The translations under genes were made by a program, and so were the position numbers. The notes under the pieces are model-generated. The model made no database searches, had not been told where the DNA came from, and saw only the letters and a list, made by a program, of their open reading frames with translations. This document shows positions 1-6,318 of a stretch of 7,439 bases of DNA, piece by piece (position 1 is the stretch's first letter; each line of letters opens with the position of its first letter). This DNA comes from Acidimicrobiia bacterium (GTDB taxonomy: Bacteria; Actinomycetota; Acidimicrobiia; Acidimicrobiales; Bin134): positions 1-7,439 of the forward strand of contig VYDF01000107.1 in NCBI GenBank assembly GCA_009843565.1. The letters are read 5' to 3'.

Positions 1-2
1 TC

Positions 3-1769
3 CGGCTGCTGGTGGCCCTCAGCTCCGACGGCCACTGGCTTCAGTTCTCCCAGGTTTCGCCCCACCTGTTCGCCGCGTTCCTGCGGGTACTGGAGCTGGA
101 CTGGATGCTCGACCATGACGAATGGTCGGCCGTCCCCGAATTCGACGACCGAGAACGCCGTCTCCAGCTATGGGAGCAGATGCTGACCGCGGTGCGGTCC
201 AAGACACTGGCTGAGTGGAGGGAGCTCTTCGACGAGGAACCGGACGTGTGGGCCGAGGTTTTTCGCCGCGGCGACGAACTGCTCGACCACCCCCAGATCG
301 TTCACGACCAAAGGGTCATCTGCATTGACGACCCGGCACTCGGCCTGGTGCGCCAGCCCGGGCCTTTGGTTACCGGAGCTGCGAGTGGCAGTGGCCCCAG
401 CCAGCCAGCGCCCAACCTGGGGAGCGACAAGGTGACCGCTTCTTGGAATGACGCGCCCCGGAAACCCTCACGCACCTCTGCGGCGACACGCGAAAGAGAC
501 GGGGCTGAGCCGCTTGCCGGAGTAACCGTCCTCGAGCTGGGCACCTACTACGCGGCTCCCTTCGCCGGCGCCCTCTTGGCCGACTACGGCGCCCGCGTCA
601 TCAAGGTGGAGTCCCTGCAAGGCGAGCCGATGCGGACGATCATGGGCTTCCCCGAGTCGGGCGCGGCCAAGTCTCTCCAGGGCAAACAGAGCATCGCCTT
701 GGACCTCGCCTCCGACGAGGGAGGGGCCATCGTCCGCCAGCTCGCCGCTGGCGCCGACATCGTGATGCAGAGCTATCGGGCCGGGGTGGCCGCCCGCCTC
801 GGTGTTGACGCTGCCACCTTGCACGCCGTCAACCCGGGGCTGGTCTACGTCAACTCGCCCGGATACGGCGAGGGCGGGCCCTGCGGGCATCGGCCGGCCT
901 TCGCCCCCACCATCGGCGCGGGCGCCGGGGCCGGATGGCGCAATGTGGGCCCCTCGGTGGCCGATTCCGACCAGCTCGACCTCGAGGGCGTCAAAGAGGC
1001 CTCGCTCCGGTTGGGCATGGCCACCCAGGTGGGCGGCAACGCCGACGGGTGCTCCGCCGTGGTGGTGGGCAGCGCCATGCTCGCGGGCCTGCTCGGCGTC
1101 CGTCGAAACCCCAGCGCAGCAGCGGGCACGACGTTGGCCACCTCGATGCTGACCTCCATGGCCCACGTGCTCTGCGAAGACTGCGTGGACTACGAGGGCC
1201 GTCCGCCCACCCCGACGGCCGATTCGCAGCTCTACGGGCTGTCGGCCGACTACCGGCTCTACCGGGCCGCTACAGGTTGGGTTTTCTTGGCCGCACCCAG
1301 CGACCATGAGTGGCAGCGGCTAGCAAATGCGTTGGAGGCAATAGGCGTGTGGGGAGGGCTGGCCTCAGACTCCCGATTCGCCGATTCGGCCTCGCGCTCC
1401 GCCCACGACGACGAACTGGCCGCCAAGCTTGAGGACATTTTCGCCGGCCGGGACGCGGCCGAATGGGAAAGCCTGCTCACAGCCGAGGGCGTCGGTTGCG
1501 TCGAAGTGGCGTTGGAGCCCTTCGAGTCTCTGCTGCTCGACGAGAGCGAGGACAGCTATGGGAAGGCGGCGGGGTTGATCGCCGAGGTCGAGCATCCCGC
1601 TCTGGGTATCCATCCCCGCCTCACTGCCCTTGCCCACCTGTCGCGGTCGCCGACCGTGCTGGGCCGGGGGTGCCTGTTGGGTGAGCACACCGACCAGATT
1701 CTCGCCGAGTTGGGCTACGGGTCTGACGACATCGCCCGACTGCACGCGGAAGGGATCGTCGATGGCTGA
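3..1769 (+). CDS. Fused tandem CaiB/BaiF (class III) CoA-transferase, 5' partial
   Basis: Members of this family move CoA between an acyl-CoA and a free acid, usually in the cytoplasm. The frame is open to the left edge, so the true start lies outside. Counting the GTG at base 12 as residue 1, residues 1-120 look like the C-terminal part of one CaiB domain (ending DDPALGLVRQPGPLV). Residues 123-165 are a Ser/Pro/Ala/Gly-rich linker. A complete second CaiB domain follows from about 168 (LAGVTVLELGTYYAAPFAGALLADYGARVIKVE is split around its typical G-ADYGARVIKVE core) to 585. The likely acyl-carrying aspartate is D345 in GGNADGCSA; this placement is by eye and needs one gap against formyl-CoA transferase. 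Two-domain fusions of this type exist among actinobacterial CoA-transferases. The stop overlaps the next start by 8 bases, so it is co-translated with the thiolase-like and DUF35 genes. Family assignment is firm; substrate is unknown. Confidence 0.88.
   Translation, partial: RLLVALSSDGHWLQFSQVSPHLFAAFLRVLELDWMLDHDEWSAVPEFDDRERRLQLWEQMLTAVRSKTLAEWRELFDEEPDVWAEVFRRGDELLDHPQIVHDQRVICIDDPALGLVRQPGPLVTGAASGSGPSQPAPNLGSDKVTASWNDAPRKPSRTSAATRERDGAEPLAGVTVLELGTYYAAPFAGALLADYGARVIKVESLQGEPMRTIMGFPESGAAKSLQGKQSIALDLASDEGGAIVRQLAAGADIVMQSYRAGVAARLGVDAATLHAVNPGLVYVNSPGYGEGGPCGHRPAFAPTIGAGAGAGWRNVGPSVADSDQLDLEGVKEASLRLGMATQVGGNADGCSAVVVGSAMLAGLLGVRRNPSAAAGTTLATSMLTSMAHVLCEDCVDYEGRPPTPTADSQLYGLSADYRLYRAATGWVFLAAPSDHEWQRLANALEAIGVWGGLASDSRFADSASRSAHDDELAAKLEDIFAGRDAAEWESLLTAEGVGCVEVALEPFESLLLDESEDSYGKAAGLIAEVEHPALGIHPRLTALAHLSRSPTVLGRGCLLGEHTDQILAELGYGSDDIARLHAEGIVDG
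419..434 (+). promoter_or_regulatory. Possible internal Shine-Dalgarno and GTG start
   Basis: Inside the linker of the fused CoA-transferase, GGGGAG (419-424) stands 7 bases before an in-frame GTG at 432. Initiation here would give a stand-alone second CaiB domain of 445 residues beginning MTASWNDAPR. The spacing is ideal, but a G-rich coding sequence can give such a match by chance, so this is a candidate only. Confidence 0.3.
1748..1754 (+). promoter_or_regulatory. Ribosome binding site fixing the start of the thiolase-like gene
   Basis: GGAAGGG lies 7 bases before the ATG at 1762 and inside the last codons of the upstream CoA-transferase gene. The frame itself is open further upstream (to a possible ATG at 1630). 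The extra residues that would add (MPTCRGRRPCW...) are Arg/Trp/Cys-rich and unlike the family, so the ribosome site decides for 1762. Confidence 0.7.
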
Positions 1770-2952
1770 TCCGACTTGGCTGCAGGGGCGGTCCGCAATC
1801 GTGGGCATCGGCTCTACCGCATATGGCCTCAGGGGTGAGTTCACCCAGCGGGGCGAGCTGTCATTGGCCGCCGAGGCTGTGGCGGCAGCCTGCGCCGACG
1901 CCGGAATCGCGCCCTCTGACATCGACGGATGGTCCTCCTACAGCATGGACAGCACCGAGCCCGGCGACCTCGCCCACGCCTTCGGCTCTCGGCCGGTGCG
2001 CTTGGCGTCGATGACCCATGGCGGCGGCGGAGCGGCCATGGGCGGGGCGTTTCTGCACGCGGCGATGGCGGTGGCCACCGGACAGGCCGACGCGTGCGTG
2101 GTGTACCGATCGATCTGCCAGGGAAAGCTGCCGTTCGGCCAGGCCATGGCCAAGGCCCCCCGCCTGCCGCCGGCGTTCAGCTGGGCCGCTCCCTACGGGC
2201 TCATGGCCCCGGGGCAGATGTTCGCGCTGGCCGCGGTGCGCCACATGCACCTCTACGGCACCACCGAGGAGCACTTCTGCCGAATCGCCGTCAACGCCCG
2301 GGAGATGGCCGCCAACAACCCGCAGGCCCGGTTCCGCGAGCCCCTCAGCGCCGACGAGTATTTCTCCATGCCCTACATCTACGAGCCGATGCGCCGTCCC
2401 GATATCTGCATGGAGTCCGACGTGGCCGTCGCCGTGGTCATCACCAGTGCAGAACGGGCCGCCGACCTCGACGTCGACCCTGTACACATCGCGGCGGCCT
2501 CCATCGGCGCGCCCCAGCGCTACGGACAGGGGCTGCTCGGCAGCTACAACATGCGCGACAGCGACTTCGCCTCCGCCGGCCAGCGCACCGTGGCCGCCGA
2601 TGTGTACTCCAAGGCCGGCCTAGGCCCTGCCGACGTGGACGTGGCCCAGATCTACGACCACTTCAGCCCCCTGGTGCTGATGGGGCTGGAGGACTTCGGG
2701 TTCTGCGAGGCAGGCGAAGGCGGGCCGTTTGTCGCCGACGGCGGCATCGGCCTCAACGCCCTGCCCCTCAACACCGCGGGCGGCAATCTCGCCGAGGTCT
2801 ACGCCCACGGCATGACCCAGGTAACCGAGGCCGTGCGCCAACTCCGGGGCACCGCAATCAACCAGGTGGCCGACGCCGAGGTCGCCCTGGTGGTCGGCGG
2901 AGCCGGACCCACCCCTACCAGCGCCCTGATTCTCACCCGAGGGGCGCCGTGA
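1762..2952 (+). CDS. Thiolase-fold lipid-transfer protein, Ltp2-like aldolase candidate
   Basis: This 396-residue protein has the two-half thiolase fold. The N-terminal half contains THGGGGAAMGG (residues 85-95), where a true thiolase carries its nucleophilic Cys; here that position is Gly. The C-terminal half contains YDHFSPLVLMGLEDFG (298-313), GEGGPFV (318-324), LNTAGGNLAEVYAHGM (336-351) and VVGGAGPTP (377-385), where the second thiolase Cys (CGG-G) is also missing. H349 replaces the usual GHP surroundings. This pattern matches the SCP-x/Ltp2 branch, whose Ltp2 members are retro-aldol lyases of steroid side-chain degradation and use two tyrosines. Y298 and Y347 sit in the equivalent regions, about 50 residues apart. 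Ltp2 works as a complex with a DUF35 domain, and a DUF35 gene follows directly with a 4-base overlap. It overlaps the CoA-transferase gene by 8 bases (ATGGCTGA). A non-catalytic thiolase-like subunit is the alternative. Fold is certain; aldolase activity is inferred. Confidence 0.87.
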   Translation: MADPTWLQGRSAIVGIGSTAYGLRGEFTQRGELSLAAEAVAAACADAGIAPSDIDGWSSYSMDSTEPGDLAHAFGSRPVRLASMTHGGGGAAMGGAFLHAAMAVATGQADACVVYRSICQGKLPFGQAMAKAPRLPPAFSWAAPYGLMAPGQMFALAAVRHMHLYGTTEEHFCRIAVNAREMAANNPQARFREPLSADEYFSMPYIYEPMRRPDICMESDVAVAVVITSAERAADLDVDPVHIAAASIGAPQRYGQGLLGSYNMRDSDFASAGQRTVAADVYSKAGLGPADVDVAQIYDHFSPLVLMGLEDFGFCEAGEGGPFVADGGIGLNALPLNTAGGNLAEVYAHGMTQVTEAVRQLRGTAINQVADAEVALVVGGAGPTPTSALILTRGAP

Positions 2953-3377
2953 GTTCACAGATGCCGGGCCTTCCGGCCCCCGGACTGACACCGATCTCGG
3001 CGCCCTACTGGCGCGCCGCCGGCCAAGGGCGGCTCCTCATCCAGCGCTGCGCGGACTGCGGAACCCATCGCCATCCGCCCAGCCCAGCCTGCTACGCCTG
3101 CGGTTCACTGGCCTTCGACTGGGACGAGGTGGCCGGAACGGGACGGGTCTACTCCTTCGTGTGGACCCATCGGCCCGTCGTCGAGATCTTCGAGAACCTG
3201 GGGGTCTACAACGCGGCCGTGGTCGAACTCGACGGCACCCTCGGAGAGCCGGTACGCATCCTGAGCCGAGTCAACGACATCGACCGCGAGAGCCTCGTTG
3301 TGGGCCTCAAAGTGCGCGTCGACTTCGACCCTATCGACGACGAAATCGCACTCCCCGTGTTCGTGCCCCACCCCTAG
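2949..3377 (+). CDS. DUF35 zinc-ribbon/OB-fold acyl-CoA-associated protein
   Basis: This is a 142-residue stand-alone DUF35 protein. After a short Pro-rich N-terminus, residues 20-31 (YWRAAGQGRLLI) are the typical lead-in helix. A rubredoxin-like zinc ribbon follows, with C34-x2-C37 and C48-x2-C51. From about residue 55 an OB-fold begins with the usual DEVAGTGRVYSFVWTHR and ends VRVDFDPIDDEIALPVF. Such proteins bind thiolase-fold partners and CoA-linked substrates; in steroid degraders the DUF35 domain of ChsH2 forms the aldolase complex with Ltp2. Here it is encoded without a MaoC-type hydratase domain. GTG at 2949 gives a GTGA overlap with the thiolase stop and is preceded by GAGGGG four bases upstream. 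The ATG at 2961 (residue 5) is an alternative start. Partnership with the adjacent thiolase-like protein is inferred from context. Confidence 0.9.
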   Translation: MSSQMPGLPAPGLTPISAPYWRAAGQGRLLIQRCADCGTHRHPPSPACYACGSLAFDWDEVAGTGRVYSFVWTHRPVVEIFENLGVYNAAVVELDGTLGEPVRILSRVNDIDRESLVVGLKVRVDFDPIDDEIALPVFVPHP

Positions 3378-3385
3378 CCCCATAG
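3378..3385. other. Convergent operon junction
   Basis: Only 8 bases separate the TAG of the DUF35 gene from the TGA of the oppositely oriented glycosylase gene. Neither side shows a GC hairpin followed by a T-run. Termination for both operons must therefore occur inside the opposing gene or be Rho-dependent, giving overlapping 3' ends. Confidence 0.6.
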
Positions 3386-3997
3386 TCAGATCTCGGTGGC
3401 CCGCCAGCAGTACCAGGCCGCAACGCTGCGGTAGGGACGGAACTGATCGCCGAGCGGTTCTAGCTCCTCAGCAGAAGGAGCCTCGGTCCAGCCGTGGGCT
3501 AAGCAGTAGCCCTTGCGCACTCCGAAGTCGCCCACCGGCCACACATCCAGGCGGCGCAGTGAGAAGATCAAGAACATGTGGGCGGTCCAAGTGCCGATGC
3601 CCCAAACCTGGCTGAGCTGGTCGATCACCTCTTGATCGGACATCCGCCCAAGCCTGGCCAAGTCCAGAGAGCCCTGTTCGCAGTGAGCAGCCAAGTCGAG
3701 CATTGCCCTGGTCTTGGCCCCCGACAGTCCGGCGCCCCGAAGCGGCTCCTCCCCCAGCGCCAACACCGCACCCGGCGCCCACTCCGGCGCCTGCTCCCGT
3801 ACCCGGCCCCAAATGGCCCCGGCTGCCTTGCCGGCCAGTTGCTGGTAGGCGATCTCGCGGCTCAGAATCTCAAACCGCTCCCCCACGGCGGGCTTGGGAC
3901 CGAACCGGGGCGGTCCGAACCGGCTTACCAGCCCGGCCATCACCTCAGAGGCCTCGCTCAACGCAGCGCTGGCCTCGGTCAAGCTCACTCTGCCCAC
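3386..3997 (-). CDS. AlkA-like HhH-GPD DNA-3-methyladenine glycosylase
   Basis: This 203-residue base-excision glycosylase would flip out alkylated bases and cut the N-glycosidic bond in genomic DNA. Residues 41-64 (RFEILSREIAYQQLAGKAAG) are the typical AlkA entry helices. LRGAGLSGAKTRAMLDLA (86-103) precedes the helix-hairpin-helix at VWGIGTWTA (131-139). The Gly/Pro...Asp loop is VWPVGDFGVRKG (152-163), with D157 as the catalytic Asp. The C-terminus FRPYRSVAAWYCWRA (186-200) is a family hallmark. There is no iron-sulphur cysteine cluster, so it is not Nth/MutY-like. It lacks the N-terminal domain of E. coli AlkA, as do the short yeast Mag1-like forms. The GTG start at 3997 has GGAG seven bases upstream. 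It follows the corC-like gene after 37 bases on the same strand, so it is probably the last gene of that operon. Its stop faces the DUF35 stop 8 bases away. Confidence 0.9.
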   Translation of the reverse strand: MGRVSLTEASAALSEASEVMAGLVSRFGPPRFGPKPAVGERFEILSREIAYQQLAGKAAGAIWGRVREQAPEWAPGAVLALGEEPLRGAGLSGAKTRAMLDLAAHCEQGSLDLARLGRMSDQEVIDQLSQVWGIGTWTAHMFLIFSLRRLDVWPVGDFGVRKGYCLAHGWTEAPSAEELEPLGDQFRPYRSVAAWYCWRATEI

Positions 3998-4004
3998 GCC
4001 AATG

Positions 4005-4008
4005 CTCC
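4005..4008 (-). promoter_or_regulatory. Ribosome binding site of the glycosylase gene
   Basis: Read on the minus strand, GGAG stands 7 bases before the GTG at 3997 in the 37-base gap after the corC-like stop. It supports the GTG rather than the next in-frame GTG (residue 4). The gap shows no terminator-like hairpin with a T-run, which favours read-through from upstream. Confidence 0.6.
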
Positions 4009-4034
4009 AAAAATGAACGGACCTGGGAACCGTG

Positions 4035-4880
4035 TTATCCCTCAGATGCCGCCTGAGACACCGGCTTCACGATCACCCGAGCGATGCGCCGGCCGGTAAC
4101 CCGCTCCACCAGCAGCTCCCAGCCCTCCATCACCAGCGTCTCCCCCTCGTCGGGCACATGGCCCAGGGTGTTGAAAATCAAGCCGCCCACCGTGTCCCAG
4201 TCGCCATTGGGCAGCGGCGCTCCCAGCACGTCGCTCAGCTCGTCGATGGGCACCCGGCCGTTCACCCGCACCGTCCCGGGGGCCAGACGCTCAATCATGG
4301 GCTCCTCCACGTCGAACTCGTCGACGATCTCGCCCACCAACTCCTCGATGAGGTCTTCCAGGGTGACCACTCCCGCCGTTCCGCCGTATTCGTCCACCAC
4401 GATGGCGATGTGGAATTTCTCTGCCTGCATCTCCCGCAGCAACAAGGAGATGCGCTTGGTCTCGGGCACGAAGTGGGGGGTGCGGGCCACGGCTGCGGCC
4501 CGAGAATCGGGACCCGCCTCCCTCTCGGCCCGCATCAGGTCCTTGGCGTGGACCACGCCCAAAACATCGTCGATCCCCCCGCCGTACACCGGCACCCGGC
4601 TGTAGCCGTGCTCGATGACGATGGCGATGGCCTCTCCCACCGTGTGCTGGTCGCTTATCGCCACCATGTCGGTGCGGGGCACCATCACCTCGCGGGCCAC
4701 AGTATCGCCGAACTCGATGATCTGGCCGATCAGCTCCCGCTCCTCGGGTTCGATCGCGTCAGACGCCTCAGCCGCCTCAGCCATGGCCAGCAGCTCTTCC
4801 TCTGACACCTGTGGCGCCTCCCGCCGCCAGCTGGCCCGCAACAGCCGCCCCACCAGCCCGAATCGGCCGAGGACGCTCAT
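4035..4880 (-). CDS. corC: CorC/HlyC-family CBS-domain protein, soluble form without DUF21
   Basis: This 281-residue protein has a CBS pair and a C-terminal CorC_HlyC (transporter-associated) domain. CBS1 covers about 62-120 (VMVPRTDM at 65-72, SRVPVY at 94-99). CBS2 covers about 128-185 (FHIAIVVDEYGGTAGVVTLE within 156-175, then DLIEELVGEI). CorC_HlyC covers about 197-273 with TVGGLIFNTLGHVPDEGE at 230-247. CBS pairs of this family bind adenine nucleotides and are linked to Mg/Co efflux or ion homeostasis. The acidic N-terminal segment (26-51, EEELLAMAEAAEA...) is typical. There is no DUF21 membrane domain, as in E. coli CorC/YbeX and unlike most actinobacterial homologues. Room for DUF21 upstream is taken by ybeY, so the short form looks genuine. 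The gap to ybeY is 23 bases and the ribosome site (GGCGGGA) is weak. Its place after phoH-ybeY matches the YbeZ-YbeY-YbeX cluster tied to rRNA metabolism. Confidence 0.92.
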   Translation of the reverse strand: MSVLGRFGLVGRLLRASWRREAPQVSEEELLAMAEAAEASDAIEPEERELIGQIIEFGDTVAREVMVPRTDMVAISDQHTVGEAIAIVIEHGYSRVPVYGGGIDDVLGVVHAKDLMRAEREAGPDSRAAAVARTPHFVPETKRISLLLREMQAEKFHIAIVVDEYGGTAGVVTLEDLIEELVGEIVDEFDVEEPMIERLAPGTVRVNGRVPIDELSDVLGAPLPNGDWDTVGGLIFNTLGHVPDEGETLVMEGWELLVERVTGRRIARVIVKPVSQAASEG

Positions 4881-4903
4881 CGCAATCCCGCCCCGGCCAA
4901 CAG

Positions 4904-5374
4904 TTACCGCTCCCGCCCCTCCATGGCGACGGCATCGACGTCGTCAATGTGGTCGTAGCCCAGCAGGTGCAGGGTGCCGTGGACCACCAGCAGGGCCAAT
5001 TCGTCTTCGACCGACTTGCCGCGGTCCGCGGCATTGGATGCGGCCACCGAGGGGCAGATCACAACGTCGCCCACCAGCCGAGGCTCATCGTCGGCCCGGG
5101 GGACATGGCCGTCGTCAACGCCAAAGGCCAGCACGTCGGTGGGGCGGTTGATCCCCCGATGCTCGGTGTTGAGTGCCGCCATCTGGTCAGCCGGCACGAA
5201 AGAGAGACCCACTTCCCAGGGGACTTCAACCTGCTCCTCAGCAAGCACCCGGCGCATCAATGCGGCCCAGCGCTGCTCATCCACTGTCAGGTCTTGCTGA
5301 CGGTCGGAAACCACCACCGCTCGATCGAAGTCAGAGCTGCTGGGTTTGGGAACTCCGTCGCCGTCAGCCATCAC
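4904..5374 (-). CDS. ybeY: Endoribonuclease YbeY (16S rRNA maturation)
   Basis: YbeY is a zinc-dependent single-strand endoribonuclease acting in 16S rRNA 3'-end maturation and late 70S ribosome quality control. The signature is HGTLHLLGYDH (132-142), with H132, H136 and H142 as the zinc ligands. Upstream is the conserved LNTEHRGINRPTDVLAFG (68-85), with R73 at the position of the conserved Arg, and the core strand LVGDVVICPSVA (100-111). The length of 156 residues is normal. GTG at 5374 gives a 4-base overlap with the phoH stop; the adjacent ATG at 5371 (residue 2) would overlap by one base (TGATG). Either makes it translationally coupled to phoH, and no strong ribosome site separates them. 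The residues after the His motif are short (14), within family range. Confidence 0.96.
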   Translation of the reverse strand: MMADGDGVPKPSSSDFDRAVVVSDRQQDLTVDEQRWAALMRRVLAEEQVEVPWEVGLSFVPADQMAALNTEHRGINRPTDVLAFGVDDGHVPRADDEPRLVGDVVICPSVAASNAADRGKSVEDELALLVVHGTLHLLGYDHIDDVDAVAMEGRER

Positions 5375-6318
5375 TGCTGGGCCTGCTCGTAGGCATTCAC
5401 GATGTCGGCCACAATGCGGTGGCGGACAACATCACGGGAACTGAGATGGACGAACGACAGTCCGTCGATGCCCCCCAAGATCTTCTCCAGGGAGTCCAGC
5501 CCGCTGCGGCCGCGGTCGACATCCACCTGGGTCACGTCGCCGGTGACCACGGCTTTGGAGCCGAATCCGATTCGAGTCAAGAACATCTTCATCTGCTCAG
5601 GAGTGGTGTTCTGGGCCTCGTCCAGAATGATAAAGCTGTCGTTGAGGGTCCGACCCCGCATGAAGGCCAGAGGAGCGATCTCGATAACCCCGCGGTCAAC
5701 CAGCGACTGCACTTCCTCAACGTCGAGCATGTCATAGAGGGCGTCGTAGAGCGGGCGCAGATAGGGGTCGACCTTGGCGATCATGTCACCGGGCAAGAAT
5801 CCCAGTCGCTCCCCCGCCTCCACTGCTGGCCGGGTGAGAATGATGCGCTCCACGGTGTGGGCCTTCAACTCTCCAACCGCCATGGCCACCGCCAGCCAGC
5901 TCTTCCCGGTACCGGCGGGGCCGATGCTGAACGTGATGATGTTGCCCCGCATGGCATCGACATAGCGTCGCTGGCCGGCTGATTGGGGCCGGATGACCCG
6001 GCCTCGGGCCGAACGCAGTACGTCGGTGTCCATTACCCCCGAAGGGCTCTCGTGTGCCTCCACCATCTTGATCGCCCGGCCCAGCGTACGGGAATCAAGC
6101 TGGTGGCCGCCCTGCACCAACAGGACCATCTCATCGAAGAGATCGGCTACTCGGTCGGCACTTTGGCCCGACACCGTTATCCGGTTGCCCCTAACGAAGA
6201 TGTCGGCATCGGGGAACGACTGCTCGATCTGGCGAAGGTGCTGGTCGCGCTCACCCAACAGGGCTGCCATTAGCCCATTGCGCGGGATATCTATGGTGAC
6301 CGGCGCTGCGGTGGTCAT
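5371..6318 (-). CDS. phoH: PhoH-like ATPase (YbeZ/PhoL type)
   Basis: This 315-residue P-loop ATPase of the PhoH family is the usual partner of YbeY and is thought to act as an RNA-linked ATPase/helicase in rRNA handling. The N-terminal 100 residues form the KH-like leader seen in YbeZ (FVRGNRITVSG at 41-51, then a helical segment). The Walker A motif is GPAGTGKS (133-140). A conserved LTRPAVEAGERLGFLPGD follows at 161-178. Walker B is FIILDEAQN (229-237) and the sensor-like loop is VVTGDVTQVD (257-266). No PIN domain is present, which separates it from the toxin-like PhoH2 form. The ATG directly abuts the stop of the upstream HTH gene (TGAATG) and has no good ribosome site of its own. Translation is therefore probably coupled. 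The role is inferred from family and cluster. Confidence 0.95.
   Translation of the reverse strand: MTTAAPVTIDIPRNGLMAALLGERDQHLRQIEQSFPDADIFVRGNRITVSGQSADRVADLFDEMVLLVQGGHQLDSRTLGRAIKMVEAHESPSGVMDTDVLRSARGRVIRPQSAGQRRYVDAMRGNIITFSIGPAGTGKSWLAVAMAVGELKAHTVERIILTRPAVEAGERLGFLPGDMIAKVDPYLRPLYDALYDMLDVEEVQSLVDRGVIEIAPLAFMRGRTLNDSFIILDEAQNTTPEQMKMFLTRIGFGSKAVVTGDVTQVDVDRGRSGLDSLEKILGGIDGLSFVHLSSRDVVRHRIVADIVNAYEQAQQ

Noticed and set aside
468..1307. Long minus-strand frame opposite the CoA-transferase
   Set aside because: Its composition (Gly/Ala/Arg/His-rich) and lack of recognisable motifs fit an antisense shadow; the plus strand has clear CaiB motifs over the same bases.
1929..2948. Long plus-strand open frame in a second frame through the thiolase-like gene, running into the DUF35 frame
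   Set aside because: The translation is Arg/Pro/Gly-rich with no domain and is a G+C-bias shadow of the thiolase-like gene. Only the part from 2949 is real (DUF35).
3418..3431. CCGCA-ACGC-TGCGG hairpin as a terminator for the left operon
   Set aside because: A perfect 5-base stem, but it has no T-run after it and lies inside the glycosylase coding region, so it is likely chance.
3468..3812. Gly-Ala repeat protein on the minus strand (GAGAGVGAG-type)
   Set aside because: It is an alternative frame of the glycosylase gene over GC-rich codons; the repeat look comes from base composition.
4032..4805. Plus-strand frame of about 257 codons opposite the corC-like gene
   Set aside because: His/Gln/Leu-rich translation without family features, and the minus-strand CBS protein explains the region fully.
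5173..5982. Plus-strand frame of about 269 codons opposite phoH
   Set aside because: A shadow of phoH; the minus strand carries intact Walker A and B motifs.
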